From the NCBI RefSeq assembly GCF_002288925.2, contig NW_022097996.1:12086139-12150138 (forward strand): a stretch of DNA of 64,000 nucleotides, given 5' to 3'. The notes beneath the pieces were generated by a model. It did not search any database, was not told the origin of the DNA, and was given only the letters and a program-made list of their open reading frames with translations. Positions 50,921 to 62,752 of this stretch are shown here, piece after piece; position 1 is the stretch's first letter; every line of letters begins with the position of its first letter. The stretch is from Delphinapterus leucas (Eukaryota; Chordata; Mammalia; Artiodactyla; Monodontidae). The position numbers and the translations under genes were made by a program.

Positions 50921-52329
50921 CAGGAGTCTTTTGCATACAGACTAGGATCAGATTCCTACCTCCCCCCAAAACAATCGGGCATTTCTTTTGTTCTCTGGGC
51001 AAAATGAGGCCGGACCCAGGAAGAGACCCTCCCCAGATGAAAGCTGTCTGGGGAACTGTCCCGGGCAGGGCTTCTTCTAGCCACCTGCTCTCCTGCCCAA
51101 GGCTGGCCCTCCTGTCGGCTTCAAGATGGAATCCAGAACCACAAGCAGCCACCCTCCAACTTTAGAAGACTCCACACCCAGGGGGAGAGGTGGAGCCAGG
51201 AAGAATTGGGCCCATTATTACCCTCATAATTTATTTCTCACTCAGCGCTCCAAAGTCTGCAAGGGAAAGAAGTATAATTCCCTCTGCATTTCAATCCTGC
51301 AATATTTACTCCAAGCTGGAGCCTCTGCCCATTAATGTGCCCTCTGAGGAGCCCCACTGGCTTTGAGGCAAGTGCCGTGGGGAAATAGAGCACAGAAGGG
51401 AGAAGGAGGCAGAGGAGGGCTCAGACCCGGGCCTTCGCCAGAGAACTCGGGCTGTTATAATTTACACACCTTGCCTAATGCACAGCACATGTCTCGGCTA
51501 CAAAAGGCGTTGGGTAGACGGGCCCTGTCTGCCTCGCAGTGGGCCTGCTGGGAGCGTGTCAGCAATACTCTTAACGATGACAAAGTAGTTCATCAATAAT
51601 TTTTTCCCTAACACCCTTATCCAAGAACCAAACAACAAAATAAAATCCATCTCCCATCAAGCCCACCCCCCGCCCCCAGCAGGCTTCTTGACGTGGCCTC
51701 AGGCAAGGAGGCCATAGGCTTGGAAGTGGGGTCCCAGCCAGCTTTCATGCAAGGAGGACCTGAATCCCTAATTTCCTTTTCCTGATCACCTCTCTCACCT
51801 CATCTGTGCTAAAGTTGAGTGGTACCGAGGTTCTTCTGGCTATTAATCCTTGGGAAGGGAAGCTCTCTTCTTTTTCATAGTCATGTAGTGAGTTCAGTTT
51901 ATTTCAGGTCACTTTTATCTGTCATCCTTCCTATTTCTGGGTCCCTTATGTGAACAGCATCGTTAGGATCTGGAGGCTGTGTGGGGAACAGGGATGGGAT
52001 AGGGAAAACAGGTAGAGATGTTCTTTTTAAAAATTTAAACAAGTTTACTGTCTTTTGTACACATTCCACGTGTAATGGAGAAAGATTATTTGAAAGTACA
52101 GATACTGTAAGAGAAAAAAAAGTCCACAGGTGAGGACTGACCACTAATAACCTTGGGTAAATATGCTTTCAGATATCTAGTCAGATCTCTTTCCATCAAC
52201 CTGTTTTCCTTCTTCCCTCCTTCCTCCCTCTTTTCTTCTCAATATATGAACATTTGTTGAAAGGTAGGAGCCAGTGTTAGAAGACCCCGACCTATGTCTC
52301 CCTTCCCTTCCCTTCCGGTCTTGGGTGAA

Positions 52330-52440
52330 CAGCTTGGCAGGATTTCCCTTTGAGAGGCAACAAGCCATTGTCAGGCACAGTGCCTGGCACTCTGTACGCA
52401 CTTAGTGCTCATTGAGTTGCATTTCATTACAATTTTTTAG
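52330..52440 (+). mobile_element. MIR-like 3' end
   Basis: CAGGCACAGTGCCTGGCACT followed by CACTTAGTGCTCATTGAG is the sense 3' end of MIR-type repeats. Confidence 0.45.
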
Positions 52441-52449
52441 GTACCCAAA

Positions 52450-52860
52450 TTGCCATATGGTTGCTTTGCATGCCAGAAATCATATGCTAAAGAAAGCATT
52501 AAATCTGAAAATTATGTTAGCGGTCAGGGGCCCTCCCGGAGGTGGGTCTCACTTTGACTCCCGCCTGCCCGCTCTTATTTGAATTCACTGCTCACTTCGC
52601 ACGGCGGCATGACCATTGGCGGCCTATCCGTAATACATGGATTTTTCTTTATTTATTGGATTAGCTCCTCCGCTGGCATTTTTATGGTATGTTGCGCCTG
52701 TTGATTGTTGTTGGCTAAAGAACAAACGCCTGGCTGATGTCCACGGGGACGAACAATTTGCACATTTATTTTATCCTTTTGTTGATATTTCAGTTCCAAA
52801 AGCTCAAGGTTAGTTTGCTTAACTAATGCGTTGTCCCCTGATCCCAGGTGTTTCCATATG
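52450..52860. promoter_or_regulatory. Strong candidate conserved enhancer with SOX and homeodomain-like sites
   Basis: The unique, repeat-free stretch has retained CpGs in an otherwise CpG-poor intron (CGCACGGCGG near 52599-52608). ATTGTT at 52704-52709 and AACAAT at 52752-52757 form oppositely oriented SOX-like sites; CCATTGG is at 52613-52619; homeodomain words (TTGGATTAGC, CTTAACTAATGCG) flank them. Function is inferred. Confidence 0.45.
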
Positions 52861-53009
52861 ACAGTGTTGTCTGAGCTTGACTCCCTGGTGTGACATTCAA
52901 GCCTGCTAGAATGTACACATCCTGATGAAATACTAACAATTCCACTTATTAGGGATTACGGAACCAAGGTACAGCCAGTTGATTCAAGGAACACGTGAAT
53001 AGTGCATTT

Positions 53010-53330
53010 ATTTATGTGTCAACAGAGGCTAGTTATTGAATTGGACTGTCTGATTTTTCTCATGCGATATGGCCTCAGCACTGGTGAGCATTGCTGGTGG
53101 TGCCAGTTTGCAGGCTGGAACTGCTGACACAGTAGCGACCACGACTCTCCATCTTCCCCAAGGCTTGGCACTCGATGCAAAATATGTCTGTGCTTCATAA
53201 ATGCTACTTGATATCGATGACGGTGGCATAGGTAGCATTTATGTTGATTTGTCAACGGGGCGAGCCAAAAATGTGAAGCCTGGTGGCAAATTATATACAC
53301 CACCCCTTGTTTCTTTCCCTTGATGGCATA
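53010..53330. promoter_or_regulatory. Candidate conserved enhancer
   Basis: The unique sequence contains CATGCGATATGG, GATATCGATGACGG (CRE-like), CATTTATGTTGATTTGTC and retained CpGs. It has no repeats and no plausible protein. Conservation is inferred. Confidence 0.4.
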
Positions 53331-54148
53331 AAGCCGAACAGAAGACTGGGCCCATATCAACGCCTCAGTGGTAGCGTGATGGGGCGTAAGGACTCAAAAA
53401 AATGCCAGGCTCTCACTTGGCTGTAATTTAGGAGGCTCCAGGACTCCAAAAATATACTGGGACAATACCATTGTGATTTCTGCAATCTTCATGGTTCTGG
53501 TTATGAGTTTCTGGCTACTCAGGAGTTTTTGGCCAGGGTGGACAGACCCTCTGCTATTGCTGAAAGTTTTGAGGTCAAGAGCACAGGGGGAATGTCCGCT
53601 TCGAAGACTTTGTTTAGACGTCTTTGCCCAAATAGAGAAGGGTTTGAGCTGCACAGTGGGGGATGGAGAAATTTGGTGGGAGGTGGGAAGTGACAAAAAA
53701 GGTGAAAGAACTGAGAATTGCTGAAGAATGGGATGGTCCATAAACTAGACAGAGAAGAACTGGGTGAAAAGACTGAACATGACAAGTAGGAGGAGGGGAG
53801 AGAGAGCAGGAACTCTCACGGAAGAGAAAATGCAAGCTCACGGGAGAAGGTTTGGGAAATGAGAGGCAAAGAACCAAAAAGGAGAGATGAACTCTAGAGT
53901 GAGAACACGAGAGAAAGCAGAAGATGCGGGGAGAAATGAAAGAGGAAATTAAAAACCCAGCTGGAGAGAGACCAAGACTGCAGAGGGAAGAGGAAGAAAG
54001 GGATGGAAAATGAATCTAGAAAAAAAAAAATTGGGAGTCCTCTTTGAGGGAGATAAATAGGGCATTAGTCAGATGAGACTAATGCATTTGTTAGCCGACT
54101 CCAGAAAGAGAGGGCTGAGAAATACAAATACATCTCTAATGAGTTTTT

Positions 54149-54492
54149 TAAAAAATAATTTTATTTATTTTGGGCTGCATTGGGTCTTTGTTGCTGCACA
54201 CAGGCTTTCTCTACTTGAGGTGAGCAGGGTCTACTCTTCGTTGCAGTGCACGGGCTTCTCATTGTGGTGGCTTCTCTTGTTGCGGAGCACAGACTCTAGG
54301 TGCATGGGCTTCAGTAGTTGTGGCACATGGGCTCAGTAGTTGTGGCTCGTGGGCTCTAGAGCGCAGGCTCAGTAGCTGTGGCGCACGGGCTTAGTTGCTC
54401 CACCGCATGTGAGATCTTCCAGGACCAGGGCTTGAACTCGTGTCCCCTGCATTGGCAGGCGGACTCCTAACCACTGCGCCACCAGGAAAACC
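54149..54492 (-). mobile_element. CHR-type SINE, long form, antisense
   Basis: TTTTGGGCTGCATTGGGTCT starts the body; repeated AGTAGTTGTGGC segments follow; the head complement is CCACTGCGCCACCAGGAAAA. CTCTAATGAGTTTTT at 54134-54148 and CTCTCATGAATTTTT at 54493-54507 are a 15-bp target duplication with two mismatches. Confidence 0.93.
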
Positions 54493-54979
54493 CTCTCATG
54501 AATTTTTAAACCTATTATTTATTTGTATTTTTACTGGCACCAGAACCAGGGGAATGCAGATACCAAGTCATCATGGAAAGGTGTTTTGGGCAGAAGAAGA
54601 GAGACAAAAGTGACGGTTGGAATAGATTGTTTTTCATTTTCCATTTCAGAGACAATTTAATAACGATTTGGCTTTGACGCTTTATTTGTTTTGCTTTCTC
54701 TTCTCAAGGGCCTATTGGACCCCTGTCTATTTTGCTTGCTCGTTAGCATCGTTTGTTTACATCTAAGAGGGAACCTAATCTTTGACTTGAGTAACATCAA
54801 CCTCATTTTCTCCAGGAGACCAAGTTTCTTTCTTTCTTCTCCAGCTCTTCTACAAGAAATTGGCTGCATATCAATCTTTCCTTTTCTTGAAAAGTGTTTT
54901 CTTCCCCTTCTGGTTACTCAGTGGTGCTGAGCGGACCCGCTATTTGTTTATGCAAAGAGATGGTGGTGACGAGTGTATT

Positions 54980-55250
54980 TCCTGTATTGTGAAATCGGAA
55001 CTCATCTGTACTCTTGTAACGAGATATCAATCTTTTGTGTAATGCCAGGTACTGCGCTTAATTGCCCTCTTGTAATGCGTTATCCCTGAGATGATAATTT
55101 GAGTTATTTCTTTGTTAACCTTTACACAGCCAATAACAAATTAAACATCATTATCTGAGTTTAAAATAGGCTGTAAATCTCAAAGCCCTGGTAATACTCA
55201 GACACTTACAACCAGGGAGTCATAAAATGACATTAAATGACACTCTGAAA
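54980..55250. promoter_or_regulatory. Candidate regulatory island between two SINEs
   Basis: GAGATATCAATCTTTTG, GCGCTTAATTGCCC, CAGCCAATAACAAATTAAAC and CATTATCTGAG are packed in 200 bp of unique sequence flanked by SINEs at 54149-54492 and 55402-55610. Confidence 0.35.
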
Positions 55251-55401
55251 CACAACCCAGAAAGTACTATGAATAAATGGGAAGAAAGCAGAACGTCACC
55301 AAGAGGAGTTTATGTGGGATGATCCCTCTGTATTAGGATGCAGAAATTCTTCAAATTATGGCAATTATGCTCTGACATGACCGCTTAAAATATACTTTCT
55401 T

Positions 55402-55610
55402 TTTTTTTTTTTTTTTTTTTGGTACTCGAGACTCTCACTGTCGTGGCCTCTCCCGTCGCGGAGCACAGGCTCCGGACGCGCAGGCTCAGCGGCCATGGCT
55501 CACGGGCCCAGCCGCTCCGCGGCATGTGGGATCTTCCCGGACCGGGGCACGAACCCGTGTCTCCTGCATCGGCAGGCGGACTCCCAACCACTGCGCCACC
55601 AGGGAAGCCC
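55402..55610 (-). mobile_element. CHR-type SINE, antisense, with 15-bp target-site duplication
   Basis: A T20 run is followed by ACTCTCACTGTCGTGGCC and CTCCGGACGCGCAGGC; it ends with ACTGCGCCACCAGGGAAGCC. AAAATATACTTTCTT (55387-55401) and AAAATACACTTTCTT (55611-55625) differ at one base. Confidence 0.96.
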
Positions 55611-56290
55611 AAAATACACTTTCTTCGTCTTTCTTCATGTTGCCTATGTCTCCTTCAAGACTGGACAATTCCTTCTTCGTGTATTGCTTGAAACAGTGCA
55701 AGGAAGCTTGAGTTCTGCTTCTGCTGTGGACTCAGCCTCACTCACTTCCCTGAACCTCCCATTTGGTCCCCGAATCCTCTCTTTTTTCTGCTACTGTTTG
55801 ACGTTGGCAGTCGTATCTCCCTCATGACACTGTGAGGCTCTGGCAAGTAGAATTAGGTCTCGCCCGATTTTGCATGGTAGGTGTCCTGTGGTCTTCCAGA
55901 TGGAAATTTCTAGCTTATGTCCAGTATTGCCAGTGATGGTGATGGAGGATGAGGAAGGTGAGGAAGGGATGGGGAAGACAGTATAAATACGTGTGCCCAG
56001 GGAGCTGCTTTTGGAACTGGTATTGCTGTTCTTCCTTTTAGATTTGTTTGTAAACTAGATCCATGGAATCACGGCACATTCAAACCGAAGCTTATGTGTC
56101 AGCTGAAGGCCAGAGAGAGAGAAGCAGTCTTCTCCAAAATAGTTTTAAAACTGTGGTTAGTGGTAAAGCAGGATTGGACCTCAGGCTTCTGTCCCCCAGT
56201 TTGAATGCTCTTTCTACTATGCTCTAGGTTTCATGGAGATGGTTACAATTGGTCTGTTAAATTAAAACAATTTTTAAAAAAGTTTATTGA

Positions 56291-56500
56291 GGGGCTTCCC
56301 TGGTGGCACAGTGGTTGAGAGTCCGCCTGCCGATGCAGGGGGTGCGGGTTCGTGCCCCGGTCCGGGAAGATCCCACATGCCGTGGAGCGGCTGGGCCCGT
56401 GAGCCGTGGCCGCTGAGCCTGTGCGTCCGGAGCCTGTGCTCCGCAACGGGAGAGGCCACAACAGTGAGAGGCCCGCGTACCACAAAACAACAACAACAAC
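56291..56500 (+). mobile_element. CHR-type SINE with perfect 14-bp target-site duplication, inside L1
   Basis: It begins GGGGCTTCCCTGGTGGCACA, contains GGTTCGTGCCCCGGTCCGGG, and ends in CAA repeats. AAAAAGTTTATTGA flanks it at 56277-56290 and 56501-56514, showing insertion into the 3' tail of the antisense L1. Confidence 0.97.
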
Positions 56501-56993
56501 AAAAAGTTTATTGAAGTATAGTTGATTTACAATGTTGTGTTAACTTCTGCTGTACAGCAAAGTGACTCCGTTATACATATATATACATTCTTTTTCATAT
56601 TCTTTTCCACTATGTTTTATCACAGGATATTGAATATAGTTCCCTATGCTATACGGTAGGACTTTGTTGTTTATCCATCTTATATATACTAGTTTGCATC
56701 TGCTTATCCCAAACTCCCAATCCTTCCCTCCTGCACCCTCCTTCCCTCTTGGTAACCACAAGTCTGTTCTCGATATCTGTGAGTCTGTTTCTGTTTCGTA
56801 GATAAGTTTGTGTCGTATTTTAGATTCCACATATAAGTGATATCATATGGTATTTATCTTTCTCTTTCTGGCTTACTTCGCTTAGTATCATAATCTCTAG
56901 GTCCATCCATGTTGCTGCAAATGGCATTATTTCATTTTTTTAAAAATGTCTCAGTAGTATTCCATTTATTTGTAAACAATACTATTCTTTTAA

Positions 56994-57256
56994 AAAAATT
57001 TATTTATTTATTTATTTATTTTTTGGCTATGTTGGGTCTTAGTTGTGGCATGCGGGATCTTTCGTTGTGGTGCGTGGGCTTCTCTCTAGTTGTGGTGCAC
57101 AGGCTCAGTAGTTGTGGCACGTGGGCTCAGTAGTTGCAGCATGCGGGCTTAGTTGCCTCTCGGCATGTGGGATCTTAGTTCCCCAACCAGGGATCAAACC
57201 CTTGTCCCCTGCATTGGAAGGCAGATTCTTAATCACTGGACCACCAGGGAAGTCCC
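56994..57256 (-). mobile_element. CHR-type SINE, antisense, inside L1
   Basis: A (TTTA)n tail at 56998-57020, then GGCTATGTTGGGTCTTAGTT, repeated AGTAGTTG segments and the head complement CACTGGACCACCAGGGAAGT. Confidence 0.9.
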
Positions 57257-57286
57257 CTCCAGTTTAATATATGTACCACATCTTCT

Positions 57287-57640
57287 TTAGCCTTCATCTG
57301 TCGTTGGACATTTAGGTTGTTTCCATGTCTTGGCTATTGTAAATAGTGCTACTATGAACATAGGGGTGCATGTATCTTTTCGAATTATAGTTTTGCCTAC
57401 ATATATGCCCAGGAGTGGGATTGCTGGATCATATGGCAACTCTATTTTTAGTTTTTTGAGGAACCTCCATATTTTCCATAATTGCTGCACCAATTTACAT
57501 TCCCACCAACAGCATAAGAGGGTTCCCATTTTTCCACACCCCCTCCAACATTTATTATTTGTAGACTTTTTAATGATGGCCATTCTGACCGGTGTGAGGT
57601 GATGCCTCATTGTAGTTTTGATTTGCATTTCTCTAATCAC
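57287..57640 (-). pseudogene. LINE-1 ORF2 C-terminal remnant
   Basis: The minus-strand frame of 117 codons contains [20 protein letters not shown], then [16 protein letters not shown] and [13 protein letters not shown], the conserved C-terminal end of the L1 ORF2 protein. The reverse transcriptase and endonuclease parts are missing and SINEs lie on both sides, so it is a dead fragment, not a host gene. Confidence 0.93.
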
Positions 57641-57749
57641 TAGCTGTTGAGCATCTTTTCATGTGCCTCTTGGCCATCTGTATGTCTTCTTTGGAGAAAT
57701 GTCTATTTTGGTCTTCTGCCCATTTTTCGATTGGGTTGTTTGTTTGTTC

Positions 57750-58077
57750 ATTTTTGGCTGCATCGGGTCTTCGTTGCAGTGCGCGGGCTTTCTCTACTTG
57801 CAGTGACCGGGGGCTACTCTTCGTTGCAGTGCACGGGCTTCTCATTGTAGTGGCTTCTCTTGTTGTGGAGCACAGGCTCTAGGAGCGTGGGCTTCAGGAG
57901 TTGCAGCACGTGGGCTCAGTAGTTGTGGCTCGCAGGATCTAGAGCACAGGCTCAGTAGTTGTGGCGCACGGGCTTAGTTGCTCTGTGACGTGAGGGATCT
58001 TCCTGGACTAGGGATTGAACCCGTGTCCCCTGCACTGGCAGGCGGATTCTTAACCACTGTGCCAGCAGGGAAGTCCC
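57750..58077 (-). mobile_element. CHR-type SINE, long form, antisense, inside L1
   Basis: TTTTTGGCTGCATCGGGTCT opens the body; AGTAGTTGTGGCTCGCAGG and AGTAGTTGTGGCGCACGGG are internal repeats; the head complement is CACTGTGCCAGCAGGGAAGT. Confidence 0.92.
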
Positions 58078-58135
58078 TGTTTTTTTTGTTATTGAGTTGT
58101 ATGAGCTCTTTGTATATTTTGGAAATTAACTCTTT

Positions 58136-58348
58136 TTTTTTTTTTTTTTTTTTTCTGGGGTACGTGGGCCTCTCACTGTTGTGGCCTCTCCCGTTGCGGA
58201 GCACAGGCTCCGGACGCGCAGGCTCAGCAACCATGGCTCACGGGCCCAGACGCTCCGTGGCATGTGGGATCCTCCCAGACCGGGGCATGAACCTGTGACC
58301 CCTGCATCGGCAGGCGGACTCTCAACCACTGCGCCACCAGGGAAGCCC
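58136..58348 (-). mobile_element. CHR-type SINE, antisense, inside L1
   Basis: A long T-run, TGGGCCTCTCACTGTTGTGG, CTCCGGACGCGCAGGC and ACTGCGCCACCAGGGAAGCC. Flanks AATTAACTCTTTT (from 58125) and AATTAAGCCCTTTTT (from 58349) look like a diverged target duplication. Confidence 0.93.
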
Positions 58349-58679
58349 AATTAAGCCCTTTTTGGTCACATCATTTGCAAATATTTTCTCCTAGTCCATT
58401 AAATAATTTTTAAAACCACATGAAAAATGGTGATAATCAGAGAGAATGTAGCTGTGAGACCTGCTGATCTCAGAGGAATGAAACCACAGCATGAAATGGG
58501 ACGTATTTTAGCATGGGATGGACAGGAGGGAGTGAGCTGTAGGTGCCCTCTCCAGGATCTCACGGAGGCCCACCTCCACCCCCTCCATTGTGAACACAAA
58601 ATCTTTGCTCATGTGATGCCTTTTGAAAACAGTTTTATAACAATCATTGGTCAGTGTACCTTTTCGACTTCTTCTTGAA

Positions 58680-59640
58680 GAAGTTTTATCCTGAAATTCA
58701 GCATTTTCCTACAACTCGTGGATTTAGTCAACATTTTTCGTACTCATTAACAAGTAGTTCTCATAGTATTCTACAGTTTTAAAAATCTCCACTTCATCTG
58801 TGGTTAAATCCCTGATGTTCCTTGTTTCTGATGAAGTGGGTGCATTTATGTCTCTTTGCCTCTCACTCCCTCACCCTCTCTTCCTATTCTTCTTGGCAGA
58901 AGTTCGTCTAAGTTATACTTAGATTATTTATTTAAATTTATTTGTCAGTTCTACTTGATTGGGTCTGCTTTTATCTCTGGTAAGTCCATCTTTTTCCTTT
59001 GTGGGGTTATTTAACTTTCAAGTTTCCTTGATTGAAATTTTAGCTTATGTATTTTTAGTTTTTCTTTTCTTTTTCACCAAAAAAAAAAAAAAAAGCATTT
59101 GGGGCCATGCATTTTTCTCTATGTACAGTTTTGGATGTGAGCTGCCATACTTTTTTTTTTTTTCCCCTGTCATTCATTTATAAGTACTCAAACTGCATTT
59201 TTGATTTCTAAGTGAATTATTTTTGTTAACATCAAAGAGATTACCTTGAATTATTGCATTTTGATTAGAGAATGTGCTTTGGACCATTTCTACTTCTAGG
59301 GACCTAAAAAAAAACTTTATTAATGTTATTCACATCTTCTCCAACCTTGTTTATTTTTTAGTCTATTTTATCTGCCGAAGAGTAAAAGGGCTATGTTAAA
59401 ATCGCTAGCTATAATGATCTTTCTGCAAAGTTATTCTTGGCATTCTAATATTTAAAGATTTATATATTTTGATATAGTGCATTTACATTCATGATTACTA
59501 TTATCAATATAAATGTTAACTTTTTATTATTATAAACTTATATATTTTTATTCAGTTTAGAACGTTTTGCTTTTAACTTTACTTTGTCTACTGTTAATTT
59601 TGTGACCTCTCCCTTGTTTTTGCTTACCTTTGCCTCATAA
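58680..59640 (-). mobile_element. Old LINE-1 ORF2-region fragment, antisense
   Basis: GCATTTGGGGCCATGCATTT, GATTAGAGAATGTGCTTTGG and TTAGTCTATTTTATCTGCCG follow the antisense order of decayed L1 ORF2 sequence. No reading frame survives. The left boundary is uncertain. Confidence 0.55.
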
Positions 59641-59689
59641 TCCTTTGCAAGTCCTTTTATTTCTCATCTTTGAGTGTTCTTTTTCCTTA

Positions 59690-60294
59690 AACAGTTTTAT
59701 TGAAGTAGAGTTGACATACTATAAAATTCTTCCATTTTCAGTGTTTAATTTATCATTTTAATAATGGAACATCAGAACATTCTTTTAAATAGCATGCAGC
59801 TGGATATATTTTTCATTCAATGTGAATATCTCATTCAGTCCCTTAAAAAATTTTTTTTAAGTTGAAGTATGTTTGATGTACAATATTATATAAGTTACAG
59901 GTGTACAACATAGTCATTCACAATTTTTAAATGTTATACTCCATTTATAGTTATTATAAAATATTGGCTATATTCCCTGTGTTATACAATATATCCTTGT
60001 AGCTTATTTTATACATAGTTTGTACCTCTTAATTACCTACCCCTATATTGCCCCTCCCTCCTTCCCTCTCCCCAGTGGTAACCACTAGTTTGTTCTCTGT
60101 ATCTGTGAGTTTGTTTCTTTTTTTTATGTTCACTACTTTATTGTATTTGTAGATTCCACATATAAGTGATATATACAGTATTTGTCTTTCTCTATCTGGC
60201 TTATTTCGCTTAGCATAGTAATAGCCTCCAAGTCCATCCATGTTGTTGCAAATGGCAAAACTTCATTCTTTTTTTTATGGCTGAGTAGTATTCC

Positions 60295-60340
<46 letters not shown>

Positions 60341-60605
60341 AAATACCACATCTTCTTTATCCATTCATCTGGATGAAGCCTTAGGTTGCTTCCATGTCTT
60401 GGCAATTGTAAATAATGCTGCCATGAACATTGGGGTGCATATATCTTTTCATTATTCAATACCCCTTTAATAGGAGAGTTTAAGTTATTTACATTTATTT
60501 TTTTTAATTAAAAATTTTTTTAATTTTATATTGGAGTATAGTTGATTAACAATGTTGTGTTAGTTTCAGGTGTAGCAAAGTGATTCAGTTACTGTTATAG
60601 CTGAT
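59690..60605 (-). mobile_element. LINE-1 3'-end fragments, antisense (at least three pieces)
   Basis: Three separate L1 3'-tail starts are seen in antisense: TTTATTGAAGTAGAGTTGAC near 59697, AAGTTGAAGTATGTTTGATG near 59858, and ATATTGGAGTATAGTTGATT near 60527. The middle one continues through CCACATATAAGTGATATATA to about 60465, containing the (TG)n microsatellite. Multiple tails mean successive insertions. Confidence 0.8.
60296..60338 (+). repeat. (TG)n microsatellite inside antisense L1
   Basis: About 21 TG units directly after TATTCCATTG, a site where L1 3' ends often carry such expansions. Confidence 0.95.
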
Positions 60606-60609
60606 AATT

Positions 60610-61260
60610 TTGGCCATAATCTGTCATCTTGTTCCTTTTCTATTTCCTTGCTCTTTCCTTTGTCTGTTCTCTTTTTGTACATAGAACTTGTTTTCTTTGC
60701 TTTTAATCTTGAATATTTCTGAATAAATGTATCTTTTAAAATTTTACTATTGGTTAAATTCTTTTCAAAAACCTTCTTAGCCTATATTTTTCTTACTATC
60801 AGCCATGAGTGAAATGCATCTTTCTATTTAATACAAGTAATTTAGCACAATTTTGCCTTTACATCATCCCTTTCATCCTCTTTCTCTTTATGCTATTTCT
60901 TAGTCTTTTAAAATGATAAATTTGGCTTTTATAACCAGATTAATGTAATTATATAAAAAGTTTAAATTACATAGCTTCCCTTTGAATAACTATTTTTAGC
61001 ACTTATATTTAAGTTTTGTAGCAATATTTGTATTGATTATTAGGCTCACCTCTATTTTAATTGACCTCAGCGTTTCCACTAATTCCTTCATATTATAATA
61101 TCTACACTTTTGAACTTTTAATTTTGCTTCAGTTTTCAGAAGTTGGATTACGTCCTCAATAATCTTCCCATGAAGGGTGCATAGGTGCTATATGTTTTGA
61201 CACTTTGCATATCTAAGAGTCTTTTTCTGAGGTTTTCACTTTTAAAATATTGGCTGTAAA
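60610..61260. other. AT-rich stretch, possible old L1 debris
   Basis: It is AT-rich with no open frame of note and no element I can name. Its position between L1 fragments suggests decayed L1. Confidence 0.3.
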
Positions 61261-62383
61261 ACTCTTGGGTCATACCCTTTTCCACTTAAAACTACTTAGA
61301 CATTGCTTAGTGATTCTAGCATTTAATGTTGAAATGGGAAAGTCGGGTAATGCCTTGATTTTCATTGATTATTCCTGGAACACATAATGAGCTTTCAAAA
61401 TCTACATACATTTCTTCAACTCAGAAAAAACATTCCTCTATTATGTTTTTTAATGCTTCGTCCATTGCATTTCTTTGTCCTTTCCCTCTGTTTTCTGGGA
61501 GAGCACCTCAAGCTTGTGGTCCACATCGTGGTTTAGTTTTCTCCTTGGCTGCTGTATGCAGAATGGACTGGAAGGTAGTTGGGGATGGAAGCAGTTGGGA
61601 GAGCAATTAATGTGGCTCTTCTGACTCAGATCACGGAGGTGGCAGTAGAGTTAGAAAGAAGCAAATGAATTTGAGATACATTTTAGAAGGAAATGTCCAT
61701 GTTGTTGTCAGCTTTCTTTCGTTTTGTTGTCTCTCTGGCTCTTGTAGTAAGAAGATAGCAGAGATGACATAGGGATCTGTTAGCTGGAGGCCATTTGGAA
61801 CCAGAGGTTGGCTCACAGACTCTTGATGTGCCTATGTGGCAAATTTATAGGGAAGAGGAGTCCTAATTGTTGAGCATCTATGAAAGCCTTTAAAATTTAT
61901 ATAGTAATGCCTTAATTGAGCCTCTTACCCTAGAGTGGTTGACAGTGCAGATGGAGACAATAAAACTAAGACGCTGGGTCATTCAATAACTCGCTTGAAG
62001 TCACCACTTTGAGATCGAATCATGACCTCATGTTCTGTTTTTTAATGCCATGGACTTTCTACTTAGCTAGTAACTATTCATGGCCTTGGGGATCTGAAGA
62101 GAATCTGGAATTGTCACTGGGGTGGGGTGAGGGGCAGTGAGAGGTAGTGGGTCAACTCAGCACCCAGGACCTGGCCCCCATGCTGCCGCAATGACCAGAG
62201 CATCACCCCTTTTGCCTATCATATTCTTGTAATTTATAAGCATGAAATTGTTATCTAAAGAAATTCTGTTGCTAAACAATCGAGTTTGGAAAGCATTTCA
62301 GGATACCATGTCGCCTCTAGTCTTTGGGCTTGATGGGTCAGTGGCTTTAATACAAAAGATGCTCAAATCCTCTCCACACTCTT

Positions 62384-62752
62384 TTTTTTTTTTTTTTTAA
62401 ATATTGTGTGTGTGTGTGTGTGTTTTTTTTAATATATCTCTATTGTTGGCACACTATATATATATATATATTTAATTATTTATTTATTTATGGCTGTGTT
62501 GGGTCTTCATTTCTGTGCAAGGGCTTTCTCTAGTTGTGGCAAGCGGGGACCACTCTTCATTGCGGTGTGCGGGCCTCTCACTGTCACGGCCTCTCCTGTT
62601 GCGGAGCATAGGCTCCAGACGCACAGGCTCAGTAATTGTCGCTCACGGGCCCAGTTGCTCCGCAGCATGTGGGATCTTCCCAGACCAGGGCTCGAACCCG
62701 TGTCCCCTGCATTGGCAGGCAGATTCTCAACCGCTGCGCCACCAGGGAAGCC
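62384..62752 (-). mobile_element. CHR-type SINE, antisense, with expanded composite tail and perfect 15-bp duplication
   Basis: The head complement is CGCTGCGCCACCAGGGAAGC and the body runs back to about 62480. The tail side then holds (TTTA)n, (TA)n, a short non-SINE piece, (TG)n and a T-run. CCTCTCCACACTCTT flanks the whole at 62369-62383 and 62753-62767. Confidence 0.95.

Larger units (their letters stand above)
56268..58420 (-). mobile_element. LINE-1 3' half, antisense, broken by four SINEs
   Basis: Reading the minus strand, the L1 runs from ORF2 C-terminal coding (58420 down to about 57290) into its 3' untranslated region, and ends in the A-rich tail near 56268-56280. Segments such as TTATTGAAGTATAGTTGATT, GATTCCACATATAAGTGATA and GGATTGCTGGATCATATGGC mark it. 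Four CHR SINEs interrupt it: 56291-56500, 56994-57256, 57750-58077 and 58136-58348. Confidence 0.9.

Noticed and set aside
53473..53885. Open frames of 80-115 codons in a purine-rich stretch
   Set aside because: They are low-complexity, driven by GA/CT-rich strands; no domains, no splice support.
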